Positions 1-12,420 of a stretch of DNA of 64,000 bases are shown piece after piece (the first letter of the stretch is position 1; each line of letters starts with the position of its first letter). Below the pieces are notes generated by a model. It saw only the letters and a list, made by a program, of their open reading frames with translations, ran no database searches and had not been told where the DNA came from. Made by a program: the position numbers and the translations under genes. The stretch spans positions 9,782,985 to 9,846,984 of the forward strand of contig NC_049988.1 in NCBI RefSeq assembly GCF_000003815.2, read 5' to 3'. This stretch comes from Branchiostoma floridae (Eukaryota > Chordata > Leptocardii > Amphioxiformes > Branchiostomatidae).

Positions 1-79
1 GGTTCAAATTTAAGCCTTTTTCGCCCTCGAAATTGATAATATGCCATATACCACCTGAAAGAAGAGACTGCGGTGCATT

Positions 80-985
80 TTACGCACTAGATTTCCTTTC
101 GTTCTGAAATCTGTTGTGAGGTAAAACGCAGCGGGGAACTTGCGCTAAAATCAACTGATTTCAGATCATATCATCAAACGGGTAGAGGTAAAAGTCGGTT
201 TAAAAAGTACGTAGGAGTAAAACGGAAACCTTAAAAATTGTGAACGTGATGAAATATTGATTGTACATAGTTGTAAACTCGAGCGACAAGCTTTTTGGTA
301 GGTAGTCACGACGCCCGGGGTTCATGGAACGTACAACTGTCTCAAAACGGCGCGCTGTTCGCTACGGCAGTCAGTCAGAAATTTTGAAGTTAGATTTAGA
401 TCACTTCGGGTTGGTATATTGACTTGAAACTCGGAATTCATAAACTAGGGACCACCGTACAGAAATTCAGGTCATTAACTTTAATATTTACGGAGTGAGG
501 ATCTGTCCCGGTTGGATAATTGCTAAATCGTCAAACCCGGTGCGTTCTATTCTGGAACCAAAATTATGTCATGACTTCACGGAATATCGGGGCAAATGCA
601 TTACGTCTCAAAAATCTGTGATAAATCTTATACTTTCAGAAACTAGAAGGTTTGCTCTTTCATAGGCAGCAGATTTCCTGTTGGTTTGACATCTACAACA
701 GGTTCAAAACGACAGGGGAATTTACGCGAAAGTCACCTGATTTGGGGTCGTATTTGTGACAGGAAAACGATACACAATCGGTTCAAAAATCTATATGAGC
801 TAAAAAGGAGGCTAAAATATTGTGAATGACAAGAAATTAAGAAGATACGCAGCTGTATACTCCAGCGACAAGCTTTCTTGTGAGGGGTGTTGACACCCGG
901 AGTCATGGAACAGACTACTTTCTCTCGCGGAAGGAAAAGAAAACTGCATAGAACTCTCGGCATGGCGTGGCGGCTGAATTTGGTC
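80..985. repeat. diverged tandem duplication (~580 bp offset)
   Basis: Two related blocks, about 80-400 and 660-985, line up at an offset of about 580 bp. The clearest shared stretch is around the word GCGACAAGCTTT (near 284 and 865), followed in both by a variable linker, a C-rich CCCGG word and TCATGGAAC. Another shared part is AGATTTCCT near 90 and 670. The blocks differ by many substitutions and small indels, so the duplication is old. No open frame is kept between them. The rest of 1-1980 shows no gene that I can support. Confidence 0.6.
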
Positions 986-1985
986 ATTTCAGATTTTCTT
1001 TCTGTGTTTTGCTGCTCTCTCAATCTGTATACATTGTAGTGTCGTGTAAAAAATAAGAAAAATAGCTAATGAAATTGGAAAGTCTTGATTCATACCTAAC
1101 CATACATTGGAAGTACTTTGACTTTACCGCCAATTTCTTCATTTATTTCCATGACTTATTTTTAACTTAACTTGGGCCCTTACTAATTCAAGCGATGCTT
1201 AATATATATAACTGTGTTTGCCAAACATTGTTTTGTATGTCTCCATCGTGTATGCCTGTTCTCACATTCATTTTAATGTGGTATCCAGCCTGTGTGTTAT
1301 GCCAGCTTTAATATAAAAGCAGTTTTACATTGCATTATTTTTCTTGACATTGTGCCATTGCAAGACCTAATGAAATCACCACCAAGTTACTTTGGGAAGC
1401 TACCAGCAATATGGCTGCCATTGCAAGCAAATAACTGCACAGTGAGAAGGCCTTGCAATGGGGAGGCTTATCAACAACAAAATAATGAGTTTGGTTTCTA
1501 CTTGTAGCTGTAGGAACAGTATATGGTTTCAAATTGTCATTTGGTTATCTGAACTGGTTAACACAAAGGGTTATATTTGAATACCACTTACTGGAAATGT
1601 TTTTTTTTGCAGATCAGCTTTTGTCTATTTTGAAAAGCAAATGTACTACTAGTTAGTACAAGACACATTTAAGGCTGATTCCCTCAATATAAAGTGGATC
1701 CTCAATAGAATAATTCTTCAATCTGTGACAACGTGTAAAATATGTGCCTCCAAATTTTTGATGTCAGTACATCTTAGTCATGGGATGACCTAGTCTCGCG
1801 AGATCATGAGACTACATGTAGGTCCGAGTCACTGATTGAAGCATTATTATTGACTTACTCATATGTAAGTCCCTCATATGTTATGGTTGCGAATGTCTTC
1901 GCCTGGTTTTATGCAATATGCGGAAAGCATTTTGGTATATTTTTGTCTCTATTAAGACTGGACTAATCTGCTAAAATAGTTTCAG

Positions 1986-3619
1986 TGATTGCCATGGAAA
2001 CATGCCTGTTGTCATGGCTACAGATCCGCCCGTATGAGGACCAGCGGCTACAGGAACGCTGTGAGAAGATTGAAGCCGGTATGTACCAGACGGAACCGGA
2101 TATGTCCACCCTGATGCAGCAGAGAAAAGAGTCGGATAACCCAGCCTTCTCAGCCAAGGAGAAACAGCTCAGGTTAGCACAGTGGTTATCTAGTTAACTG
2201 GTTAATCAATCAATAATTGCAGCATTTAATGACTCCAAAATGAGAGAGTTATTTCTGTCAAGGAAAAACATTTCAGGTTCACTCTAGTAGTACATGTAGG
2301 AGATAGACTGTGTGATGGAATCATTCTGAGAGAACGTCTAGAATTTTATGTTTTGTTGTTCTTTTTCAGATCTCAGTTAGAACTCGAGATATTCCGCCAG
2401 TTGCAGCTACAGCGTCCGGAGCAAGTCGTGTCTGTCAGCTCTAGCCAGTGCCTGTCAGAAACCCTCCCTAGCAGCTACGGGGATTCCCACCCTGACCTGC
2501 AGGCCAGCAATGGGGATTCCCAGTTCGACCTACAGGGGTCGTACACCAGTTCTCAGCTGCAGGAGGGCAGCCTGAGCGGTGACTCTGCGACCGCGCTACT
2601 GCGGCAGGAGCTGTACAGGCAGTACCCGGCAGCCAGGCTTCCGCAGCTCGACACCAAGAAGGGGAAAATCAGCTTCCCTTGCCCGCTCGAGCCGCCAGGT
2701 AATACATGCGTACTGTGACTGCATGATCTATATTGTGTGATGAAATCAATAAAACAGCTTGCTGTGTGATTTCAATCCATAGACTGGACCTGATCTGTTA
2801 CTGTAAGATAATATAATATTGTGATATTTCAATACAGCAAGCTCAGACTCATAAACCAATAAATCCTAAACACACAACAAACCAATGTGTTCTTGCTGCA
2901 TTCAAAATTAAGTGCATGAGAATACATCAGATTGATGTTAGTTGAATTTCCACTGACACAGATTTTGGGATGCTTTCCATTTGTTTGGGCTGTTTTCAAC
3001 TGTAATACAACAATACAAAATCCTTAGGAGAAAGCAGGAGAAGAGCTGCATATACATGTATCAGTTGTTTTATGTTGTTTATGTCATTTTTTCAGGGGCA
3101 TTGCAGTTTGAAAGGGGTGTCAACCTCCAACAACTTTCCTCTCAGAGAACCCCTCCAAACTCCTCCACCAGCCGTAGACCCTTACCTAGGAGAACATTCA
3201 GTGACAGTAGTGTGGATGTAGACAGCACACATACAACGTCCAGTAGTGCGAATTCTCGCGATCTACCTCAAAAACTACCGCCTTCATCAATAGTGACGGA
3301 CAGCGAACCCACGGAGGCGCTCAGACCGGGCGACCTTTTTCCGCCCTTACCGGGAAACGTACCAGAAAGCTGCTCGGAGGAGTATGAACTGGGAAGCTAC
3401 ACTTTACACTATGTGGAAACAGAGGGGGAGAGAAAGGGACTGGTGAAGACTGGGCATATCCTGAGAAAAACCAGGACTAAGGGGAAGGGGAAAGGTAAGG
3501 GGAAGGGGAAGGGGCGCTCTGGGGGGAGGGACTATGGACACTACAACGAGGGCTATAGCTCCGACAATGAGTCTGAGTTTGAAGAAGAAAGATGGGAAGG
3601 GAAAAAGGCAGCCTGGTAG
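1986..3619 (+). CDS. 3' end of an unrecognised protein gene (last three exons)
   Basis: Three exons join in phase: one ending at 2172, then 2370-2698, then 3096-3619 with a TAG stop. The first visible exon starts at 1986 or at 2024, since both follow a CAG acceptor; earlier exons must lie upstream or outside the window. The joined part is about 340 residues. It begins with a charged, probably helical stretch (QERCEKIE, then LELEIFRQLQLQRPEQ), continues as a Ser/Gln/Asp-rich linker with short imperfect repeats (YGDSHPDLQAS, NGDSQFDLQGS), then a Ser/Thr/Pro-rich region. It ends with a Lys-Gly repeat (KGKGKGKGKG) and an acidic tail SDNESEFEEE. Low complexity suggests a disordered cytoplasmic or nuclear tail. 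I do not recognise the family and give no function. Exon phases and strong acceptors support that the gene is real. Confidence 0.7.
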
Positions 3620-5495
3620 CACCCCTATTGGCAAGTGAGACAAACTTGATATATGTTAGGGATCTGGCTTCTTAGGATCATTCCACATAGACAGTAGGGG
3701 TGTTTTTAAGTCGCATAAGTACTTATTTTGATAAAGTACTTGTATTTGATGTCAGTCTTGTATCAAGTGTAGACTTGAGAATCATATATGCGATTGGGAT
3801 TTCTGCAACTCAAGTCTGAAGTTGGAGGCAGCTACTGTGTGTGTCTGTGTGCCATGTTGAAATGTTTTGTACAGTCCAACTTGTGTCTTCGCTCTGTAAA
3901 TGTTGTTTTTGTAGTAACATTTAAAAATGCAGTCACATTCCATAGTTATTATAGAAAAATAAGTTATGTATCTGAATCATAAAACTGTTTTGTATTTTAA
4001 GTTGTTGCTGTTTTCTTTAGAAAGGTATGTTTTAATACTGCACACTTTTAGAATTATTTTTATAGTTGTAGAACTGAGATTATTGATATGAAACAAACCA
4101 GTAACTGTTGTTTCATGCTTACTGTGGAAACTGCCAGTTTTATTTTGTTAAAAATGTATCCTTTTTGTAAAATTTGATGATATTGTTGAAGCTTACGTAG
4201 CAGTGTCTTTTTTATCCCACTTTTAGAAATGATATTGCAGTTAATCTTTTTTAAATCAGCCATCTTGTAATTGCATGATAACTTATATGTGTTTGTTAAA
4301 TTTACCTTTATAAGAACAGATTGTTGCGATGTTATGTATAACTGATGTTCATAGGCTTGATTTTACCATATTGGATGCAATAACATAATGTGTGTTACAC
4401 TGAGTCAATGGTATTGTACATAGTAACACCACTAGCCCCAAACTTCAGTTATGAAGGTGGTAACATTGCCATGACATTATATTTTGATCTTCACGTAATT
4501 TTTACTGGAAAAAAGTATGATTGTGACTCAAATCCTAAACACACTCAACTTCCTTTCATTTATTTACTGTTTTTATGTAGAGGGTACCATGTATTGTGTA
4601 GACTGTTCATTATACAGTGACGGTTACATGTATTTATGCTAGCTTTGTGTCAGGAAAAGGCTACACTTTTCAGCCAAAAGTGATGTATGTACTTAAGTTT
4701 CCTCAGCACTTGATGAAATACCAGTATTATCAAATTTTAAAGACCTTATGATGATCATGTTCTTGATGATATCCTGTATATTTGTATGATGAGTGAAGTA
4801 CAAGAAATTAAAGAACTGATATGGGACAATATGTACGGGACAACGTATACAGTACTAGATATGCATGTGCATAACTGCTTTGTCTATTCATATGGCGACA
4901 TACTTATATGTTTTATTTATGAAATACTGTTGAATCGTTCAGGTTACCATGTTCAGTTTTAAGTGGATTGTTTATCATCTCATAGCATCAGCTGTATGAG
5001 TAACATCCTCTCTGGTACTGATTTTCATATAGGAGCACAGAAAAAAGTTGTCCTAACTTTTCACTTAGTAGAGTGAAGAAACAGGGAATTATGTAAATGT
5101 ATTAATAATTTTCAGAATGAGAATGTGTTTTCCAGCTCCAATTGAAATGCATATGAATGGATGTAATTCATAACAATAACGTAAAATGTTGTGAAGGATA
5201 AAAACATGCTAGTTCTAAACTCAGGTAGTGTGTGCTATATTCACATTCCTGTTACTTTATTCCTGCATTTGCTTATACCTTCAGTTTTCAGGTGTAATAC
5301 CTTATTTTGTAAGGTATTATGTTAATGATTATAATGTATATTTTCATACATGTAAATAAATGTAATCCGAAATCAATACATATTTTACTACCAAACAATG
5401 TGTGTAGAGTTGTCTGTGTGTGGGTTGATGATTATCACCAAGAGTTTTTAAAGACTTAGTGCCCTTCTGGTAATAAATGTTTCAAACTCAACTCA
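3620..5495 (+). terminator. 3' UTR and poly(A) signals of the unrecognised gene
   Basis: After the stop at 3617-3619 about 1.7 kb of AT-rich sequence follows without coding potential. AATAAA hexamers stand at 5355-5360 and 5472-5477, either of which could end the transcript. Many ATTTTA and TGTA words are present, as is common in long 3' UTRs. Confidence 0.55.
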
Positions 5496-5499
5496 GCTA

Positions 5500-6249
5500 T
5501 TCACAACTGATATACATATACAGTAGGTAGGATTTCAGAAAAGGCCTCAAAGTCAAGAACAAGACTAGGAATGAACTAAACTGAAACCTCGTAAGAGCCC
5601 ATTTCGTTTGGCTATCGCAGAATGGCCAAACCTTGGAAAGAAAGACGCTTCATTGGCGAGATACGGACCATTTCAGAACGGGCACTAGAAGTATTGCAAT
5701 AGGGAATGAATATCTGTTTTTTTTTTAATAGAAGAAAAACCAACTTTTTACATATTTGAAATACCCTTTTGACAAAAAGTAATTTTATATTTGCCGAGCA
5801 TTTACTACTGTTCTTAACCAGTTCATACTGAGGGAGGATACTCACTTCCCAGCTTACATATCTCTGACACAAAATCCAGATCAAATCGAAACTCAAAACG
5901 GATCGGCTCATTGCAGCACTTCACTCCCACCCACCACTCTTGGTCCACCCCGTTTTTAATGGGGGTATAACAAAATAAAAAAAGAAGGAAAACAAGAATA
6001 GAGAGACAAGACGTTTTTTTCACTGTTTTCATTTTTTTTTACATCATTTGAAAGAACATACAAGAGAGAGGGAAAGAAAAAGGGATGTGTCAAGCTACCC
6101 GGCCAGAACAGGTTACTTATCCGCCGAGTTCCCACCAACCCACTCCTGCCAACTTGAAGCATCCAAATAGAAAAGACAGACAGTTCCTCACAAAAGGTAA
6201 ATGCACACACATTACATAACATACAAACAGCTTAGATGTAAAGAACAAC
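5500..6249. other. intergenic, nothing recognised
   Basis: AT-rich spacer between the 3' UTR of the upstream gene and the left arm of the foldback repeat. Short open frames on the minus strand here lack splice context and codon bias. I see no gene, RNA or repeat structure. Confidence 0.4.
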
Positions 6250-8820
6250 TCGCAATAACGAATGAGACTCATGGAGTTTTATTTGTGGTTTATTGAAGAG
6301 CCTGAAAAACAGAAACTTGACATTCCGATAGCAACAGCCAATCAATTGCGCTAAAATACACAAACGCATCGTAACCTGCATACTTGTGTCCTACATGACG
6401 CGCATCTACCGTTATTTGATGACAAATAGTATCTACAAGCAGAACCACAATATCATATGAATAAATGATGATGATGAGAACATTGTATCCATCATACTGT
6501 GCAGCCAGTTACGTTTCCATCACATAACTTGTCATACGATATTTTCAACGTTCTATTGGAATTACATGTGTAGCTAGATTCAGTCGACAGTTGTTGGGAA
6601 TTCGAATCTATGGATAAAAACAGAGACTGTTGATTGAATTTGCAGAACGTCGGCGTTGTCTTGTATTTGTTTCCTAAAATAGAATTGACATTCGGATGTG
6701 GAAGCTCAATAGACAATTTACAGGACATGCACTAGACCACTTAACGGGCTTAACTGACCTAATATACCATGGTTTTGTTGGCAAACTTTCCTAGATATTG
6801 CCATTTCAATCTTAAATGGTCATATTTTGGAAGACAGGGTCGAATAAGCCACAAAAATTCAAAACCCTTTGCGAGCCTTTCACCATTTCCCCATTCATGA
6901 AAAGAGGGAGATTTGGCAATTTGGCGGTCGTTTTAACCACTTTTCAGGACGCGGCCGGGAGCAGTACTGCAGCTTGGGCTCTCATAGGGTATGTAGTTCC
7001 GACTTGTAAAAGCAAGAACTTATGCTTAAAGCCAGTGAAAACGTTCCAAAATAGGTCCAGACTTCTTAAAATGAATTTAAAAGGACGTTGGAGACACGAG
7101 TTGACGCAAAAAGGACAGTATTAGGCGCCGCGCGAGGAGTCCATGTAACACCATGTCCACCAGTTGAAGCGCCGCCTACATTCATGTCCACATCATATTC
7201 TGTACGTATTTAAGCTGGATTAAGAATAGGTGGACATCACGAGTTTTCCATTAACAACTATGGCCTTTTTCCCAATTGTTCATCCGCTTTTATGGGGAAA
7301 TCGGACTGTCCGAAGAGCCCGGTCGTCACTCAGAAAACCTTACGATTTTTAACCTCATCATCTGCTTGGAGAGTTTATCCGATTCGCTTTGACAAATTTT
7401 ATTTCTTGTGCCGATCGTGCGGCGGTTCTAAACGCTACGACTTCCCGATCGCGGACGGGACACGCTCGCATTTAACAAACAATACGAATGCAGCAAAGGG
7501 TTTAGAACTGCCGTACGATCGACACAACAACCTGTTCTCTTGCTTTGACCAATATAGATGAACAGTCACAAAGGCGTATTACAAAGAATTGCAAAGACAA
7601 CTTTATCAACGTACCATTGTGGATACGCATATGAACACAAATTAAGGCAAAATTTGTCAAAGCAAATCGGATAAACTCTCCGAGCAGATGATGAGGTTAA
7701 AGATCGTAAGGTTTTCTGAGTGACGACCGGCTCTTCGGACAGTCCAATTTCCCCATAAAAGCGGATGAACAATTGGGAAAAAGGCCATAGTTGTTAATGG
7801 AAAACTCGTGATGTCCACCTATTCTTAATCCAGCTTAAATACGTACAGAGTATGATGTGGACATGAATGTAGGCGGCGCTTCAACTGGCGGACATGGTGT
7901 TACATGGACTCCTCGCGCGGCGTCTAATACTGTCCTTTTTGCGTCAACGGGTGTCTCCAACGTCCTTCTAAATGTGTTTTAAGATGTCTGGACCTATTTT
8001 GGAACGTTTTCACTGGCTTTAAGCATACGTTCTTGCTTTTACAAGTCGGGACTACATACCCTATGAGAGCCCAAGCTGCAGTACTGCTCCCGGCCGCGTC
8101 CTGAAAAGTGGTTAAAACGACCGCCAATTTGCCAAATCTCCCTCTTTTCATGAATGGGGAAATGGTGAAAGGCTCGCAAAGGGTTTTGAATTTTTGTGGC
8201 TTATTTGACCCTGTCTTCCAAAATATGACCATTTAAGATTGAAATGGCAATATCTAGGAATGTTTGCCAACAAAACCATGGTATATTAGGTCAGTTAAGC
8301 CAGTTAAGTGGTCCAGTGCATGTCCTGTAAATTGTCTATTGGGCTACCACATCCAAATGTCAATTCAATTTTGGGAAACATGTACAAGACAACGCCGACG
8401 TTCCGCAAACGCAACAAAGTCTCTGTTTTTATCAGTAGATTCGAATTTCCAACAACTGTTGACTAAATGTAGCTAATCCCAAAAGTTTATGGCAAATAAC
8501 GATGATAAGTTACGTGATGGTCAGACTGATGGAAACGTAACTGGCAACTCTGATGAATACAATGTCATCCTCGTCACCATGATTTATTCATACGATATTG
8601 TGGTTCTGCTTGTAGATGCTATTTGTCAACAAATAACGGTAGATGTGTGCCATGTAGGACTGAACTGATGTAGGACACATGTATGCATGTTATGATGCGT
8701 TGGTGTATTTTTGCACCGTTGACTGGCTATTGCTATTGGAATATCAAGTTTCTGTTGTTCAGGCTGTTCAATTAATCACAAATAAAACTCTTCTAGTCTT
8801 ATTTCATTCATTGCAAAGGG
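6250..8820. repeat. 2.6 kb foldback: two inverted copies of one repeat
   Basis: The left arm (about 6250-7401) and right arm (about 7643-8820) are reverse complements of about 1.15 kb, with estimated identity near 90% and higher towards the centre. Matching landmarks are CATCCGCTTTTATGGGGAAA (7282 and its complement near 7750), and TTTTATTTGTG at the outer ends (near 6277 and 8780). The centre, 7402-7642, is not symmetric: its left part (GTGCGGCGGTTC near 7428) and right part both match different parts of the third copy at 8990-10760. So two truncated copies were joined tail to tail near 7560. Each arm keeps the same 102-codon open frame (6816-7124 on + and 7924-8232 on -). I recognise no transposase or terminal signature, so the type of element is unknown. 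Confidence 0.85.
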
Positions 8821-8989
8821 GTGAAGGCAATTAATTATTTTTCTACATACAAAAGTTTGTAATAAAAAATGTCCTTGAGACATAACTTGTCGCTCTATTT
8901 GGTTCATTATCCGATGGCTTGGAAGAGTCAGGGCGGATAAGATTTGGTTTAAATGATTGAACGAAAACTTAAGTTCGTAACGTTACGCA

Positions 8990-10760
8990 ACTATATGTTT
9001 TATCAGAACGTACACATAAGGAAGAAGGAGTAAATACAGAAGCCTAGGAAAGTTTTATATATGTATTTTTACACAACTTGAACAAAACTTTTGACATTCC
9101 AATGGCAACAACCAATAAACTGCAGAGAATTACACTAATACATTAAAGGATAAGTAAATGAGATATACCTATTGTTATTTGATGACAAATGGCAGCTATG
9201 ATCAGAACCACAATATCAAATGAATAAATTATGATAATGAAAATATTTTGTATCCACTGAGTCATCATTCTTAGTGAGCTGCGTTTCCGTCACATAATGT
9301 AACATAAACATCATTCGTCATTTTTCTTCCAAAACAGTCTACTGCAATTAGCTACACTTGTAAAAGAAATACAGATGCTCTTCTATGATGTCAACTTTGC
9401 GTTCGCTTCTATCTATATATAGTGCCAAATTTGGCAAAACATTCCTCTGCATTTTGTTTTTCAAATCACTCCATCTTCGTTGCAAATTCAGCAGCACAGA
9501 AGATCTCTTCGGCTCCTTCTATCTCAAGAGACGGTTGACAACTTGTCATCGTCTCCACAGCCTCTGTAGGTTACTCTTCCTCCGTACTGCTACCTTGTCT
9601 TCCTGGGAAGGCACTTGCGCGTGAAGATCCTGTAGGCTATACACAGAAGAACAATTTACTTATTTTAATGACTTTTGCCTTCTGGATATTCCCCAAAACT
9701 GATCTGAACGAGCTCAACAACGATCACAAAGGTTTAATCAAAAGTACTTCGATACCGAAAACATGGTATAAGATCGTATAACAAGCATCAAATCTTTGTT
9801 ACTTCGTCAGGAGGTTAGTTGCATTGTTTTGGAAGAAGGTGTAAGAAACTAATCCAATATCTAGTTTGTGAACTGTCTTAAATTATGTCATTTTTAATCT
9901 CAAATATGTAGTCGTATATTCGGAAACAAAGTCTCAAAAATCCAAACCCCTTGTTGAGCCTTTCATGAAATCCAAATTCTTGAAAAGAGGGAAAGTTGGC
10001 AGTTTCACGGTCGTTTTAGACACTTTTCAGGACGCGGCTGGGGCCGGTACTGCAGGTTGGGCTCTGGTGGGGTATGTAGTCCCGACTTGTAAAATGGAAA
10101 AATGAACATGAACGTATGCTTAAAGCATACGAAAACATTCCAAAATAGGTCCAGACATCTTCACACACATACAGAATAACGTTTAGGCGGTAGTCGACAT
10201 AAGAAGGGTTGATTTTTAGACGCCGTGCGAGGATCCCCTGTAACACTATATCTTTCCTTTGAAGCGCCACCTACATTCATGTTTACATAATATCTTGTGC
10301 GTATGATGAGCAGGTTATTGATAAATGTAGGCATCACCCACTTTCCCCTATCACCTTTAGCTTTTCATTCAACCTTTCATCTACTTTTAGAGGAGAGAGT
10401 CTGTCAGAGAAGTGCGCTACTCACTCAGAACTACAACATCTGATTGGAGAGTTTATTCTATTTGCTATGACAACTTTGGCTTTTTACTTGACTTACTTGT
10501 GTCCACATATGAATGTCTGTACTTTTTTTTAAACTAAGGACGCATTATTCATGTGTTTATGTCTTTGCAATACACCTTTGCGAATTCAATATGTACTAAG
10601 AAGGGATAGAGAAAAGGCTGTAGTGCCGGTCATGCGGCGGTTCCAATCACCACGACTTCCAAAAGAGTCGCTTCATATCAGACGGAACACGTTTTCAGCC
10701 ACACACTAAATGTACCTTATACATTTCATGTACTTGTTTTAGACCTTTTCCTAACAATGG
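8990..10760 (+). repeat. third, degraded copy of the foldback repeat
   Basis: This stretch follows the left arm of the foldback in the same direction with many substitutions and indels. Matches include GACATTCCAATGGCAACA (9096; compare 6318), AGAACCACAATATCA (9200; compare 6440), the TTTTCAGGACGCGGC block (10022; compare 6942), GGAGAGTTTAT (10445; compare 7367) and TGCGGCGGTTCC (10632; compare 7428). It contains in order both central pieces that are split between the two arms of the foldback, so it shows the ancestral layout of the unit, at least 1.5 kb long. Between the matching blocks the sequence has diverged strongly. No complete open frame remains. Confidence 0.7.
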
Positions 10761-11199
10761 CATACGGTCAAATCAAGGAACTCCGGATCCCTGGTTAATC
10801 ATAACCATCCTACCGATGAAAGAGCAACAATAGAGGATTTATTGTTAAAACCTATTTATCAAAGTCCACCCTATTATATAAATACCCTGTTGCAGATTTT
10901 TATCGTTAGTCATTTTGGTTATTTCACTTTTCCCAACCACCTCTGTAATGTAAAAGTTTCATGACACTGACACCCCCCTAACTGATTTGCGAGTTTAAAC
11001 TTTCTGCAAACCCAGTCATTATCATTCTCAGAATTGTGATCCATCGATTGTGATGAGTTGGAGTAACCTTCTGCCATGTAAGTAGCTCAGAGAAATAGCC
11101 TCTAAGATGCATGGTCAAGTTTGTAGCAGCGAGGCAGCTAATGCGCCGATCAACTACATGGATCAAGAGCGCCGACTAGTGATAAAAAATATCATTGCA
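10761..11199. other. intergenic, nothing recognised
   Basis: Spacer between the third repeat copy and the CCAAT-rich satellite. No open frame with splice context and no obvious repeat structure was seen. Confidence 0.35.
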
Positions 11200-11209
11200 A
11201 CAAGTGTAA

Positions 11210-12420
11210 CATAGTTTCAACATTTCGGTCGCACTACCGCGGATGTCTACTTTGACACTCTACAAAGCGATCTAAAAGCAGAATAATTGCACCATCATAC
11301 GGTAAATTTGAAGCCTCGCTGTCTTTTGCGATAAAGTGTTTACAAATGGCGGTAATTATACTGCAGGAAGGTGAATACTCTCAAAATCGATCGCACTATT
11401 TTGTACCGCGGATAAGAGCTGTGATATGCGGTCTGAACGTGGTATTGATGCTGATTGGTCGTGTGGATGTACATACAGATAATTGTATTGATATATTACT
11501 GCATATCAAACAATGTTTCGTGCTGATTGGTCAACAAAAATTAGTTACGTGCTGATTGGTTAATAAACTTAATTGGCAAATCAATGTGCAGCGTACTGTG
11601 ACACTCCAAATGCGATCTAAAAGCTGAACCATTATACAGTAAATTTCAAGCCTCGCTGGCTTTCGTGATAAAGTCTTAATAAATGGTGTGCAAATGGAGG
11701 TAATAAGACAGAAACAAGGCTAATAGTTTCAAGATTTCGGCCGCACTATTTTGTACGGCGGATAAGACCTGTGCTGTGCGGTCTGAATGCGGTATTGATG
11801 CTCATTGGTCGTGTGAATGAACATACAGATAATTGTATTGATATATTACTGCACATCAAGCAATGTTAGGGGCTGATTGGTCAACAAAAATTAGTTACGT
11901 GCTGATTGGTCAATAGAATTAATTGGCAAATCAATGTGCAGCGTACTGTGACACTCCAGATGCGATCTAAAAGCTGACTTATTGTACCACTATACAGTAA
12001 ATTTGAAGCCTTGTCGGCTTTCGTGATTAAGTATTTGCAAATGGTTTGCAAATAAGGGTAATTATAAGGCAACAAAGTGAATAGTTTCAAGATTTCGGTC
12101 GTACTATTTTGTAACGCGGATAAGAACTGTGCTGTGCGGTCTGAATGCGGTATTGATGCTCATTGGTCGTGTGAATGAACATACAGATAATTGTATTGAT
12201 ATATTACTGCACATCAAGCAATGTTACGTGCTGATTGGTCAACAAAAATTAGTTACGCGCTGATTGGCCAATAAAAATCAATTGGCAAATCAATGTGCAG
12301 CAATGTTAGATGTTGATTGGTTGTTTAGAATTGATTGACCAATCAATGTGTAGCTGCTACATTGCACGCTAGTCAATCTGCAGCATTTATTTCATCGACT
12401 GCTAGGGGTCGCTCTTGAAC
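11210..12420. repeat. ~355 bp satellite array dense in CCAAT boxes
   Basis: Tandem units are anchored on TGCGGTCTGAA, at about 11427, 11777 and 12135, giving periods of about 350 and 358 bp. Partial units extend to both sides (about 11210-11345 and 12290-12420). Each unit contains the word TGATTGGTCAACAAAAATTAG and several more ATTGG words, the inverted CCAAT box, plus ATTTCGGTCGCACTATTTTG. More than fifteen ATTGG/CCAAT words fall in about 1 kb. No open frame runs through the array. It could be plain satellite DNA or a regulatory array for a CCAAT-binding factor such as NF-Y; only the repeat structure is seen directly. Confidence 0.8.

Noticed and set aside
11210-12420. Possible CRISPR-like array
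   Set aside because: Units are ~355 bp, imperfect, contain no short identical repeat with unique spacers, and the genome is animal.
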